A stretch of 64,000 nt of DNA from Acidobacteriota bacterium. GTDB lineage: Bacteria; Acidobacteriota; Terriglobia; Bryobacterales; Bryobacteraceae. A program made the translations under genes and the position numbers. Shown piece by piece: positions 24,707 to 33,093 of this stretch. The stretch is taken from contig JAFDVZ010000005.1 of assembly GCA_018268715.1 (NCBI GenBank), forward strand, positions 124,001 through 188,000, written 5' to 3'. The stretch's first letter is position 1. Each line of letters opens with the position of its first letter. Below the pieces are notes generated by a model, which worked only from the letters and a program-made list of their open reading frames with translations, was not told the origin of the DNA and searched no databases.

Positions 24707-25882
24707 ATGAATACGCCAGACCGACGCCGCTTCCTTGCCGGCGCCATCGCGACCGCGGCGTCGTATCAGCGGATTCTTGGCGCGAACGAGCGCATCCAGG
24801 TGGGCGCCATCGGGACCGGCAGCCGTTGCCAGTACCTGCTCTCGCTGCTGAACCAGTGCGGCGGCAACGACATCACGGCGGTGTGCGATGTGTATGGGCC
24901 TAGGCGCGCCGCCGCGAAGTCCAAATACGCGCCCGAGGCGAAGGAATCCGTCGATTTTCGCGAGGTGCTCGATCGTAAGGACATCGACGCCGTGGTTGTG
25001 GGAACGCCCGATCATTGGCACGTGCCCGTCACCATCGCGGCTGTCCGGGCGGGCAAGGACGTCTACTGCGAGAAGCCCGTCACCCACACCATCGAGGAGA
25101 GCGAACCGCTCATCGCGGCGGTGAAGGACAGCGGGCGCGTGGTGCAGACCGGCACTCAGCAGCGAAGCTGGGCGCATTACGCCCAAGCCAAGCAGTTGGT
25201 GGATTCCGGCGCGCTCGGCCGGATCACGCTGGTTCGCACCTACTGGTATCAGAACCACGTCGCAAACCAGGACAGCGGTCCCGCCGTCGATACCTCGGCG
25301 CTCGACTGGAAGCAGTTTCTCGGGAGCGCGAAGGATCGCCCGTTCGACGCCGACCAGTTCCTGCACTGGCGCTGGTATTGGGATTTCGGCGGCGGCGCGA
25401 TGACCGATCTGTTCGTGCACTGGGTGGACGTGGCGCATTGGTTCCTGGGCGAGGACATGCCGCAGCGCGCCACCGCCACCGGAACGCGGGCCATCCTGAA
25501 ACAGCGGCAGACTCCCGATACGATGAGCGCGGCGCTCACCTACCCGAGCGCCGTGGTGGAGTTTGACAGCGCCCTGCTCGGCTATATCGAGGGCGGCGGC
25601 CTGATGTTTCGCGGAACCAAGGGCGCGATGCGCCTGCACCGCAGCGGCTTCACCATGTGGAACGAAATTCCCCGTTACAGCGAGAATTTCGAGCCGGACG
25701 CGGCCGAGATGCAGGTGAAATCGAAGGGCGACGGGACGCTGGATCACATGAAGAATTTCCTCGACTGCGTGCGGACCCGCAAGACGCCCAACGCCTCCGT
25801 GGAGATTGGCGTTGCGGCCGCCCGGGCGGGCCACGCGGCGAACTTCGCGCTGCGGGGCAGCGGGGTCTGGAACCTCGCCTAG
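24707..25882 (+). CDS. Gfo/Idh/MocA family oxidoreductase, Tat-exported
   Basis: 391 residues. TPDRRRFLAGAIATAAS is a Tat signal. The Rossmann domain (IQVGAIGTGSRCQYLLSLL, VGTPDHWHVPVTIAAVRAGKDVYCEKPVTHTIEES) binds NAD(P), and the C-terminal alpha/beta domain supplies the active site (WRWYWDFGGGAMTDLFVHWVDVAHWFLGED). Exported members are typical of Planctomycetes and Acidobacteria, with presumed sugar substrates. AGGAGG precedes ATG 24707; the gene lies 10 nt after manC. Confidence 0.92.
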   Translation: MNTPDRRRFLAGAIATAASYQRILGANERIQVGAIGTGSRCQYLLSLLNQCGGNDITAVCDVYGPRRAAAKSKYAPEAKESVDFREVLDRKDIDAVVVGTPDHWHVPVTIAAVRAGKDVYCEKPVTHTIEESEPLIAAVKDSGRVVQTGTQQRSWAHYAQAKQLVDSGALGRITLVRTYWYQNHVANQDSGPAVDTSALDWKQFLGSAKDRPFDADQFLHWRWYWDFGGGAMTDLFVHWVDVAHWFLGEDMPQRATATGTRAILKQRQTPDTMSAALTYPSAVVEFDSALLGYIEGGGLMFRGTKGAMRLHRSGFTMWNEIPRYSENFEPDAAEMQVKSKGDGTLDHMKNFLDCVRTRKTPNASVEIGVAAARAGHAANFALRGSGVWNLA

Positions 25883-25921
25883 CTATTTCCTCCTTTGGAC
25901 GGCCATGAGAAACTGAGCAAC

Positions 25922-26746
25922 ATGGTCTGTCCCAAGTGCAAGGCGTCCAATCCGGACGACAAGCGATTCTGCGGCGATTGCGGCGCGGGACTCAACGCCG
26001 TCGACGAGGATTTTCGGATCCGCGTCCAGGCCTTGCTGCGGGAACAACTCAAAGACCAGAGGCTGGTGGAGATCGAGACCGCCGACGCCGTGATGGCGCG
26101 CCTGAAGACCATGGCCAAGCCGTTCCTCTATACGGCGGCCCTGTTCGTGGCGGTGCTCGGCGTGTTGGGTTTCCGCAGCATTCGCGACTTCTTTGAGGCG
26201 CTAAAGACGGCGCAGGACGTGGCCGTCCAGCAGATGCGCCGGCAGGCCGCCGACCAGTCGCAGGCGCTCGCGCAGGAGGCCGACGCGATGCGGGGCCAGT
26301 TACGGAGGCTCGGCAATCAGCAGGAACTGGTGGCGCAGTTGCACCAGACCGAGGCCCAGTTGAAGTCGATCCAATCGGCCAGCCAGAACCTCCGGCAACG
26401 TTACGAGCAGTTAGGCACGGAGTTGGCTACCTCACAGGCGACCCGGCCGGCGCGCGCCTCTGCCTCGGTCCCTAGCGAGGCGGGGATCCGCTCCGGATCG
26501 GGCGGCGCTGGGGGCGACGAATCGACCGTCCTGGCGCTGGGCAGCTATGGCCCGGAAGTGACCCGGTTGCAGCGGCGGCTCAAGGAACTAGGCTGCTATG
26601 GGGGTCCGGCCAGCGGGGAATTTGACCAGGCCACGCGTTCGGCGGTGGCGAAGTTCAATGAGGCGCGGGGCGAGATTGGCGTCGGGCTGGTGGATCGGGA
26701 CACGGGCGCCGCGATGTTCTCGTCGAAAGCCGCTCGTTGCCGCTGA
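25922..26746 (+). CDS. Zinc ribbon - membrane helix - coiled coil - peptidoglycan-binding protein
   Basis: 274 residues in four parts: a zinc ribbon (CPKC and CGDC, residues 3-23), a membrane helix (PFLYTAALFVAVLGVLGF, about 65-83), a Gln-rich coiled coil (about 95-170) and a C-terminal PG_binding_1 domain (LGSYGPEVTRLQRRLKELGCYGGPASGEFDQATRSAVAKFNEARG). The order suggests a cytoplasmic zinc ribbon tethered through the membrane to the cell wall. ATG 25922 directly opens the zinc ribbon. The function is unknown. Confidence 0.75.
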   Translation: MVCPKCKASNPDDKRFCGDCGAGLNAVDEDFRIRVQALLREQLKDQRLVEIETADAVMARLKTMAKPFLYTAALFVAVLGVLGFRSIRDFFEALKTAQDVAVQQMRRQAADQSQALAQEADAMRGQLRRLGNQQELVAQLHQTEAQLKSIQSASQNLRQRYEQLGTELATSQATRPARASASVPSEAGIRSGSGGAGGDESTVLALGSYGPEVTRLQRRLKELGCYGGPASGEFDQATRSAVAKFNEARGEIGVGLVDRDTGAAMFSSKAARCR

Positions 26747-26806
26747 TCGCGTCAAATCAGGATTTCAAAGGGGAGGATGCGGGGAAGGAAGGGAAGGGAA
26801 CTGTAC

Positions 26807-26831
26807 GGAGGCCGACCAAGGGCCGGCCTCC
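26807..26831 (-). terminator. Hairpin at the 3' end of the RRM gene
   Basis: GGAGGCCG (26807-26814) pairs perfectly with CGGCCTCC (26824-26831). It sits between two convergent genes and could serve both. It lacks a clear U-run. Confidence 0.45.
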
Positions 26832-26843
26832 TGTATCGAAAAC

Positions 26844-27164
26844 TTACCAGCGCTGACGGTCGCGACCGCCGCCGCCACGGTTGAAACCGCCGCGACCACC
26901 GCCGCCGCCGCCACGCTCCTCGCGCGGGCGCGCCTGATTCACGTTCAGGGAACGGCCCTTCATCTCGCGCCCGTTGAGGGCGTTGATCGCCGCCTCGGCC
27001 TCGTTGGCGTTGGTCATCTCGACGAAGGCGAAGCCGCGGGGCTGCCCCGTCTCGCGATCGCGCACCACGCTCACGCGCTCCACCGCGCCATACGCGGAAA
27101 ACGCGGCCTCGAGTTCACTCTCCGTCGTCTGATACGACAGATTTCCTACGAAAATATTGGTCAT
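26844..27164 (-). CDS. RRM-type RNA-binding protein with Gly-rich tail
   Basis: 106 residues. One RNA-recognition motif: RNP-2 is NIFVGNLSY and RNP-1 is RGFAFVEM. It ends in a tail of Gly/Arg (EERGGGGGGRGGFNRGGGGRDRQRW). Bacterial proteins of this kind bind single-stranded RNA and are often induced by cold. ATG 27164 gives the family N-terminus MTNIFVG; GTG 27173 is an alternative closer to the AGGAG site. The leader upstream appears long. Confidence 0.92.
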   Translation of the reverse strand: MTNIFVGNLSYQTTESELEAAFSAYGAVERVSVVRDRETGQPRGFAFVEMTNANEAEAAINALNGREMKGRSLNVNQARPREERGGGGGGRGGFNRGGGGRDRQRW

Positions 27165-27307
27165 CTGAATCACTTACTCCTGACAAACACACTGCATAAC
27201 AGCAGTCAGTTACCTTTGGCGAGCTACTCTAGGCCGGACGAATAACCGAAGGGCGAAGTTCACACGCAGGGGACGGTCCTCACTTACGACCGTCAGTTGG
27301 AGTATAC
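27165..27307 (-). promoter_or_regulatory. Long leader and -10 box of the RRM gene
   Basis: The minus strand has TATACT (27307-27302) followed by about 130 nt before the coding region. Long leaders are usual in cold-regulated RNA-binding protein genes. No -35 box is clear, so the promoter is tentative. Confidence 0.35.
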
Positions 27308-27406
27308 CACGCCTTTTTGAAATCGCCAGTGCAAATTTCTGGCGGAGAATCCTCCCTCTTGTCGCCATTTGGGACGAGCCTGGGTGACGGCTCAAGGAGG
27401 ATGAAA

Positions 27407-28420
27407 ATGTTTCAAACAATCGGCAAGATTGCGCCGGTCGTGGTGCTATTCGCGGTCACAACGTCCTGGATGTCCCAGGCGCAGGTATGTTGGCGCCAGT
27501 CGTACACGCGTGGCGTGGGTGCGATTCCCACCGATTGCGGTCCTGGCAAGGAATACGACGCCGGACTCTGCTACCGGCGCTGCCCGGCTGGTATGAAGGG
27601 CGTCGGGCCGGTCTGTTGGGGGACGTGTCCGGCCGGCTACACGGATGTCGGCGCCGGGTGCGCCAAGCCGGCCGCCTACGGTCGCGGCGCCGGTTATCCC
27701 TGGAAGTTCGGCGACCCGCTGAGCGATAGCGCCATGTACGCCCGCTGCGAGCGCGACAACGGTCGGGGCGGCTGCGAGAAGGACGGCGCCATCGTATATC
27801 CGAAGTGCCGGCCGGGCTTCCATAAGGTCGGCTGCTGCATCTGTTCGCCGGATTGTCCCGCCGGACTCACCGACACCGGCGCCATTTGTACAAAACAAAC
27901 CCAGGGTCGCGGTGTCGGGACCGTCCCTTCCTCTTGTGGCGGCGGGCGGGATTATGACGCTGGCCTCTGTTACGCCTCTTGCCGGATGGGATTCAGCGGA
28001 GTCGGACCCGTGTGTTGGGGACAGTGCCCGGCGTCGGCTCCCGTGAACTGCGGGGCGGCCTGCGCCACCTCCACAGCGGCGTGTGTCGGCGCGATCACCG
28101 AACAGGTGCATAGCGTGCTCGACGTGGCGCTGAACATCGCCACAACGGTGGCCACCGCCGGCACGGGTACGGCGGCGAAGGCGGCGGTGACCACCAGCGC
28201 CAAGGCCATGGCGCGATCAGTCGCCGTTCAAGCGGAAAAGAGCGCCGTTCGCACGGCTCTCGAGGACGCCGCCCGGAAGGCGGGCAAGCGACTGACCAGT
28301 CAGCAACTCGACCAGCTACAAAAGATGTCCCAGGGCGAGGACTTTGATCCCTACAGTCTGGACCCGACGGGTATCGCCGACATCGTTCGCGCCTACAACA
28401 AGCCGATCTGCGGCAACTGA
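27407..28420 (+). CDS. Secreted Cys-rich repeat protein
   Basis: 337 residues. A signal peptide (APVVVLFAVTTSWMSQAQ) is followed by a cysteine-rich region with two long homologous repeats: RGVGAIPTDCGPGKEYDAGLCYRRCPAGMKGVGPVCWGTCP and RGVGTVPSSCGGGRDYDAGLCYASCRMGFSGVGPVCWGQCP. Shorter CPAGxTDxGAxC units lie between them. The C-terminal 110 residues are an Ala-rich helical domain. AAGGAGG lies 6 nt before ATG 27407, which decides the start over ATG 27401. The cysteines probably form disulfides outside the cell. The function is unknown. Confidence 0.75.
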   Translation: MFQTIGKIAPVVVLFAVTTSWMSQAQVCWRQSYTRGVGAIPTDCGPGKEYDAGLCYRRCPAGMKGVGPVCWGTCPAGYTDVGAGCAKPAAYGRGAGYPWKFGDPLSDSAMYARCERDNGRGGCEKDGAIVYPKCRPGFHKVGCCICSPDCPAGLTDTGAICTKQTQGRGVGTVPSSCGGGRDYDAGLCYASCRMGFSGVGPVCWGQCPASAPVNCGAACATSTAACVGAITEQVHSVLDVALNIATTVATAGTGTAAKAAVTTSAKAMARSVAVQAEKSAVRTALEDAARKAGKRLTSQQLDQLQKMSQGEDFDPYSLDPTGIADIVRAYNKPICGN

Positions 28421-28439
28421 CGCGACGTGTCTGCGCCGC

Positions 28440-28471
28440 GGTGGAGCGGGCGCCCGGCAGCCCGCTCCACC
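28440..28471 (+). terminator. Strong hairpin after the Cys-rich protein gene
   Basis: GGTGGAGCGGGC (28440-28451) pairs perfectly over 12 bp with GCCCGCTCCACC (28460-28471) around an 8-nt loop. No T-run follows. Confidence 0.6.
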
Positions 28472-28495
28472 AAACCGCTACACTGTAACCGTCCC

Positions 28496-29644
28496 GTGAT
28501 CTCACCCGCCCGCATTGCCGCTTTCGATATTCTGCTGGACGTCTCTCAAGGCGGCTACGCTACGGACCTCCTGTTGGCTCGCACCGCCTCGCTCGATCCC
28601 CGCGACGCCGGACTGGCGCACGAACTCGTCCTTGGGACGCTCCGCCGGCAGGCGCAACTCGACTTTTTGGCGGATCGTCATCTTAGCCGAAAGAAGCTCG
28701 ACGCGCCGGTTCGCATCGCGCTCCGGATGGGCATTCATCAACTGCGCCATCTCGATCGTGTTCCTGCGCATGCGGCCGTGGACGAAAGCGTCGAACTTGT
28801 CAAACGCGCGCGTCTCAAGTCGGCCTCGGGCCTGGTGAACGCCGTCCTCCGGAAGATCACGCGAGCGCCGGCAGCATGGCCGGATGCGTCGGTGGAGTTG
28901 AGTTGTCCCTCCTGGTTGCTGGCCCAGTGGGAAAGCGAATACGGCGCGGCCGCCGCACGCAAGGCCGCTGAGGCGGCGCTTGAAGAGCCCGGGCGCTGGG
29001 TTCGGTGGACCGGTCCACCGGATCCGTCGCTTGAACCGACCGAGGTCCCCGGCTGTTTCCGCGTCGCCAGAGGGTGCGAGCCGCCGGCCGGGGCCCGGTT
29101 TCAGGACATCGGCGCCCAAAGCATCGCGCCTCTGCTCGATCTGGCGCCGGGCCAGTCGTTTCTCGATCTGTGCGCCGCCCCGGGCAATAAGACCGCGCAG
29201 GCGCTGGAGTCGGGCGTTCGGGCCATCGCTTGCGACCTCCACCCGCGCCGGCTTGAGACGGTCACCGGGTGTCCCCGGGTCGCGCTGGACGCCGCCCGAC
29301 CGCTGCCTTTCTCCGCCCGGTTCGACCGCATCCTTGTAGATGCTCCCTGCTCCGGCACCGGGACGCTCGCCCGGAACCCGGAGATCAAGTGGCGCTTGCA
29401 GCCCGAATCCATCGCCGGATTGGCGCATTTGCAGCGGGCCATCCTGCGCAACGCCTTGAAGCACCTGAAGCCGGATGGCCGCCTGGTGTACTCCACCTGC
29501 TCGCTCGAACGGGCCGAGAACCAGGCCGTGGTGGACGCCGTCGCCGCTGGAACGCCCGGCCTGCGGGTGCTTCAGACGGTGGTGCGGCTTCCCGGGGCCG
29601 CGCCTGGGGACGGGTTTTTTGCCGCCGTGTTAGCATTGGTTTAG
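28496..29644 (+). CDS. rsmB: 16S rRNA (cytosine-C5)-methyltransferase, RsmB-type
   Basis: 382 residues. The N-terminus is a NusB-like RNA-binding domain (ARIAAFDILLDVSQGGYATDLLL, then MGIHQLRHLDRVPAHAAVDESVELVKR). The C-terminus is a SAM methyltransferase: FLDLCAAPGNKTAQAL, DAPCSGTGTLARNPEIKW and YSTCSLERAENQAVV hold the two catalytic cysteines. It should methylate C967 of 16S rRNA. GTG 28496 follows TACACT (28479-28484) by 11 nt, a very short leader. Confidence 0.9.
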   Translation: MISPARIAAFDILLDVSQGGYATDLLLARTASLDPRDAGLAHELVLGTLRRQAQLDFLADRHLSRKKLDAPVRIALRMGIHQLRHLDRVPAHAAVDESVELVKRARLKSASGLVNAVLRKITRAPAAWPDASVELSCPSWLLAQWESEYGAAAARKAAEAALEEPGRWVRWTGPPDPSLEPTEVPGCFRVARGCEPPAGARFQDIGAQSIAPLLDLAPGQSFLDLCAAPGNKTAQALESGVRAIACDLHPRRLETVTGCPRVALDAARPLPFSARFDRILVDAPCSGTGTLARNPEIKWRLQPESIAGLAHLQRAILRNALKHLKPDGRLVYSTCSLERAENQAVVDAVAAGTPGLRVLQTVVRLPGAAPGDGFFAAVLALV

Positions 29645-29652
29645 CTCCTATA

Positions 29653-30327
29653 ATGGCTGAAATTCTGCCGTCCATTCTGTCCGCCGACTTCACCCGCCTG
29701 GCCGAGGAAATCGCCAAGGTCGAGAAGGCCGGCATCTCCATCCTGCACCTGGATGTGATGGACGGGCACTTCGTGCCGAACCTGACCATCGGCCCGCCCG
29801 TTGTCAGCTCCATCCGCAAGATCACCAAGCTGAAGCTGGACGTTCACCTGATGATCACCGACCCGGACAAGTACGCGCCTATCTTTATTGAAGCGGGCGC
29901 GGACCAGGTTTCGGTGCATCAGGAGGTTTGCCCGCATCTGGACCGCACGCTTCGGATGATTCAGTCGGAAGGCGCGAAGGCGGGTGTGGTGTTGAACCCG
30001 TCCACGCCGGTGGCCACGCTCGCCGACGTTCTGGATGTGACCGATTACGTCCTTATCATGAGCGTGAACCCGGGATTTGGCGGGCAACGCTTCATTCCGA
30101 ACGCTTTGCGGAAGGTCCGGGCGCTCGACGCGTTGAGGAAGGAATCGGGATTGCAATTCGCTATCGAGATCGATGGCGGCGTGAACCTGGAAAACCTTGG
30201 CGATGTGGTCCGCGCCGGGGTGGATTGGGTGGTTGCGGGGTCGCTGGTTTTTCACAGCAGTGATCCGGAAGCCACAGTGCGCCAGATGCAGCAGCTTGCT
30301 CGCCAGGCGCTGACAGTCTCTGTTTAG
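29653..30327 (+). CDS. rpe: Ribulose-phosphate 3-epimerase
   Basis: 224 residues. A complete TIM-barrel epimerase: PSILSADFTRLAEEI, HLDVMDGHFVPNLTIGPPVV (metal and catalytic Asp, His), LDVHLMITDP, VLIMSVNPGFGGQRF, IEIDGGVNLEN and VVAGSLVF. It interconverts ribulose-5-phosphate and xylulose-5-phosphate in the pentose phosphate pathway. It starts 8 nt after rsmB. Confidence 0.97.
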   Translation: MAEILPSILSADFTRLAEEIAKVEKAGISILHLDVMDGHFVPNLTIGPPVVSSIRKITKLKLDVHLMITDPDKYAPIFIEAGADQVSVHQEVCPHLDRTLRMIQSEGAKAGVVLNPSTPVATLADVLDVTDYVLIMSVNPGFGGQRFIPNALRKVRALDALRKESGLQFAIEIDGGVNLENLGDVVRAGVDWVVAGSLVFHSSDPEATVRQMQQLARQALTVSV

Positions 30328-30349
30328 AGTAGATTACTGAGTCGTTGAT

Positions 30350-31666
30350 ATGGCCTTGAATCGAACCTGGATGTTGCGCGTTACGGTTGCGCTGGCGGTC
30401 GGGATGCTTCTGACCTCCTGCGGCCTCCGCCGCAAGAAGTACGAAAACCCGATCACCAAAGACACCCAGCAGCCCGACAAGGTGCTGTTTGACAAGGCGG
30501 TGAAGGATATCGAGCGCGGGCGCTACGAAATCGCGCGCCTGACCCTCAATACCCTCATCAACACCTACGACACCAGCGAATTTCTGGCCAAGGCGAAGCT
30601 GGCCGTGGCGGACAGTTGGTTCCGCGAGGGCGGCGCCCATGGTCTGGCGCAGGCGGAGGCCGAATACAAGGACTTCATCCTGTTCTATCCGACCATGGAG
30701 GAGGCCGCCGAGTCCCAGATGCGCATCTGTGATATCCACTATAAGCAGATGGAGAAGGTGGACCGCGATCCCAACCAGGCTCTTCGCGCCGAACAGGAAT
30801 GCCGCCAGCTGCTGACCCAGTTCCCCAACAGCAAGTACGCTCCGACGGCCGAGCAGCGGCTGCGCAATATTCAGGAAGTGCTGGCGGAATCGGAGATGCG
30901 CGTGGCGATGTTCTATCACCACAAGGGCAGTTTCCCCGCGGCGGTAAACCGCTTCCGCGTGGTGGACCAGTATCCACTTTATAGCGGCGCCGACGACGCG
31001 CTGTGGAATCAGGCCGACTCCTACTCCCGCATGGGGCCGCGGTTTCGCACCAAGGCCGGGGAGTCCTACAGCCGCATCGTTCGCGATTATCCGCTGAGCG
31101 GCTATGCGGATGGCGCACGGAAGAAGCTGAAGGAACTGGAGATGCCGATTCCCGAGGCCGACCCGGTGGCGCTCAACCGCATGAAGTACGAACTCGAGAA
31201 TCGGAAGAAGCCCGGCATGGTGCACACGTCGATGAGCATCTTCCGCCGCGGGCCGGAAACCTGGACCGCCGCCAAGTCGGGTTCGCCAGCGATGAACGCG
31301 ATGCGGCCGACGGTGCCCGACAGCGTGCCGCTTCCGGCCGCTGGTGGCGGAACCTCCGGCGACATCAGCATCGCCACGACGGGTGACGCCGCGGCGCTCG
31401 AGGCCGGCAAGGAAGCGCGCGAGAAGGTTCCCGGACAGGCCGCGCCCGCCGCCGAGGGGCAGGCCGCTGCGCCCGCCGCCAGTGGAACGGACGGGAAACC
31501 GGCCAACGGGTCCGCGCAGGCGCCGCTGCCCACCAACCACACTCCGGTGAAGGCGAAGCAGAAGAAGGAGAGCAAGCTCAAGCTCCCCAAACTCAAGAAG
31601 AGCAAGCCGAAACCGGACGCTACGCCCGCCGCGGCTCAGCCCGCCGCTCCGGCATCGGCCAAATAG
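30350..31666 (+). CDS. bamD: Outer membrane protein assembly factor BamD-like lipoprotein
   Basis: 438 residues. A lipobox (GMLLTSCG) marks lipidation at Cys. TPR-like helices follow: KVLFDKAVKDIERGRYEIARLTLNTLINTYDTSEFLAKAKLAVADSWFREGG, AQAEAEYKDFILFYPTMEEAAESQMRICDIHYKQMEKVDRDPNQALRAEQECRQLLTQFPNSKYAPTAEQRL. This is the BamD/ComL pattern of the beta-barrel assembly machine. Residues from about 295 form a disordered Ala/Pro/Lys-rich tail, so the protein is much longer than the usual 240-290 residues. Confidence 0.85.
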   Translation: MALNRTWMLRVTVALAVGMLLTSCGLRRKKYENPITKDTQQPDKVLFDKAVKDIERGRYEIARLTLNTLINTYDTSEFLAKAKLAVADSWFREGGAHGLAQAEAEYKDFILFYPTMEEAAESQMRICDIHYKQMEKVDRDPNQALRAEQECRQLLTQFPNSKYAPTAEQRLRNIQEVLAESEMRVAMFYHHKGSFPAAVNRFRVVDQYPLYSGADDALWNQADSYSRMGPRFRTKAGESYSRIVRDYPLSGYADGARKKLKELEMPIPEADPVALNRMKYELENRKKPGMVHTSMSIFRRGPETWTAAKSGSPAMNAMRPTVPDSVPLPAAGGGTSGDISIATTGDAAALEAGKEAREKVPGQAAPAAEGQAAAPAASGTDGKPANGSAQAPLPTNHTPVKAKQKKESKLKLPKLKKSKPKPDATPAAAQPAAPASAK

Positions 31667-31708
31667 CCGATTCCCAGCTTGGGGCGTGGGCCTGATACAA
31701 CGGTAAGA

Positions 31709-32578
31709 ATGAATCGGATCCTGCTGGCCGACGACAGCCCCCACGCGCAACGGATGGGCGAACGCATCCTGCGCGACGAGGGCTATGAGGTCGTCAGTGT
31801 AACCGACGGCGAGACGGCGCTGCTGCGCATGGCGGATGTTGATCCGGATCTCGTCCTGGCCGACGTGTTTCTGCCCGGCCGCTCTGGGCTCGACATCTGT
31901 TCTTATGTGAAAACCGAGCCGGCGCACAGCCACGTCCGCCTGGTGTTGACCGCGGGCATGCTGGAGCCGTTCGATGAGGACCAGGCGCGCGCGGCCGGCG
32001 CCGACGCCATCATCAAAAAGCCGTTTGAGGCGTCCGCGGTGATCGAGACCATCAAGCCGCTGATCGCCGCCGCGCAGGCCGCCAAGGGCGCTTCGCCGAA
32101 GTCGCCGCTTGAGGAAGCCCCGCCGGCTCCTCCGATCGTGGCCGAACCGCACATGGTCGAATCGCCGGCGCGTCCGGCCCGCGCGGTTGTCGAAATGAAG
32201 CCCACTTCGGTGGTGCGACCGGCCATCCCGGAGCCGCCGCCTCACAGGCCCATCATGGAGTCCGCGCCTCCGCCGGAGCCGCCCGCCCGGCCATCCCGGC
32301 CCGTGCTCGAGATGAAACCGGCCCCCGAGCCGAAGCGCTTCGCCGAGGCCCCGCCCTTGGACGTCGACGAATCACTGACGCCGCCGGGCGCCGGGGTGAG
32401 CGAAGAAGAACTGCTACGCGCGGCCGTTGCGCTCGCGCTGGACGCCGCTTTCCCGGCCCTGGTGGAGGACATCACCGCCAAGGTGCTGCGTAACCTGCGA
32501 GCCGTCACCGAGGATGCCGGAGCAAGCGAGGATGAATCCTCCTATCCGGCGGCGCCGTTCCTGAACGATCTGAACTGA
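31709..32578 (+). CDS. Response regulator receiver protein with Pro-rich extension
   Basis: 289 residues. Residues 1-120 are a receiver: ILLADDSPHAQRM with the acidic pair, VLADVFLPGRSG with phospho-acceptor Asp, LTAGM and IIKKPFEASAVIE with the conserved Lys. A long Pro/Ala linker carries two repeats of the kind RPARAVVEMKP and RPSRPVLEMKP, ending in a helical segment (EEELLRAAVALALDAAFPALVEDITAKVLRNL) that resembles polar-localisation or dimerising helices. No DNA-binding domain is visible. A TACAAC hexamer lies 7 nt before ATG 31709. Confidence 0.85.
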   Translation: MNRILLADDSPHAQRMGERILRDEGYEVVSVTDGETALLRMADVDPDLVLADVFLPGRSGLDICSYVKTEPAHSHVRLVLTAGMLEPFDEDQARAAGADAIIKKPFEASAVIETIKPLIAAAQAAKGASPKSPLEEAPPAPPIVAEPHMVESPARPARAVVEMKPTSVVRPAIPEPPPHRPIMESAPPPEPPARPSRPVLEMKPAPEPKRFAEAPPLDVDESLTPPGAGVSEEELLRAAVALALDAAFPALVEDITAKVLRNLRAVTEDAGASEDESSYPAAPFLNDLN

Positions 32579-32591
32579 ACACCCAAACCGA

Positions 32592-33092
32592 ATGCCAGAG
32601 AATACCTTCGACATTGTCTCCAAAGTGGAAATGCCCGAGGTGGTGAACGCCATCCAGCAGGCGCTCAAGGAGATCCAAACACGTTTCGACCTGAAGGACT
32701 CCAAGTCCTCCATCGAGTTGAACGAAAAGGACCACAAGATCACGCTCGCCAGCGCCGACGAATTCAAACTGAAATCCGTCATCGACGTGCTGGAGGGCAA
32801 ACTAGTCAAGCGCAAGGTTCCGCTGAAGGCCTTCACCTACGGTCCGCTGATCCCGGCGGCCGGCTCCTCGGTGCGCCAGGAAATCACCATGCAGCAGGGC
32901 ATCCCGATTGAGAAGGCGCGGGAGATCGTCAAGGCCATCAAGGACTCGAAGAAGAAGGTGCAGGCGTCCATTCAGGGCGACCTGGTGAGGGTGAGCGGCA
33001 AGGATCGCGACACGCTGCAGGACATCATCGGCCTGTTGCGGGGGCGCGACTTCGGCATCGATATGCAGTTCACCAACTACCGGTCCAACTGA
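32592..33092 (+). CDS. YajQ family cyclic di-GMP-binding protein (UPF0234)
   Basis: 166 residues. FDIVSKVEMPEVVNAIQQALKEIQTRFDLKDSKSSIELNEKDHKITLASADEFKLKSVIDVLEGKLVKRKVPLKAF and KKVQASIQGDLVRVSGKDRDTLQDIIGLLRGRDFGIDMQFTNYR match the whole YajQ family, two ferredoxin-like folds. Family members bind nucleotides, with c-di-GMP shown for some. It sits 13 nt after the response regulator gene, so it shares its transcript. Confidence 0.95.
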   Translation: MPENTFDIVSKVEMPEVVNAIQQALKEIQTRFDLKDSKSSIELNEKDHKITLASADEFKLKSVIDVLEGKLVKRKVPLKAFTYGPLIPAAGSSVRQEITMQQGIPIEKAREIVKAIKDSKKKVQASIQGDLVRVSGKDRDTLQDIIGLLRGRDFGIDMQFTNYRSN

Positions 33093-33093
33093 G

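Noticed and set aside
29648-29656. Perfect TATAAT overlapping the rpe start codon
   Set aside because: Transcription would start inside rpe and no -35 fits; rpe follows rsmB by 8 nt and is better explained by co-transcription.
30161-32245. 694-codon open frame antisense to bamD and the response regulator
   Set aside because: No recognisable domain, biased residues; the sense genes are well supported.
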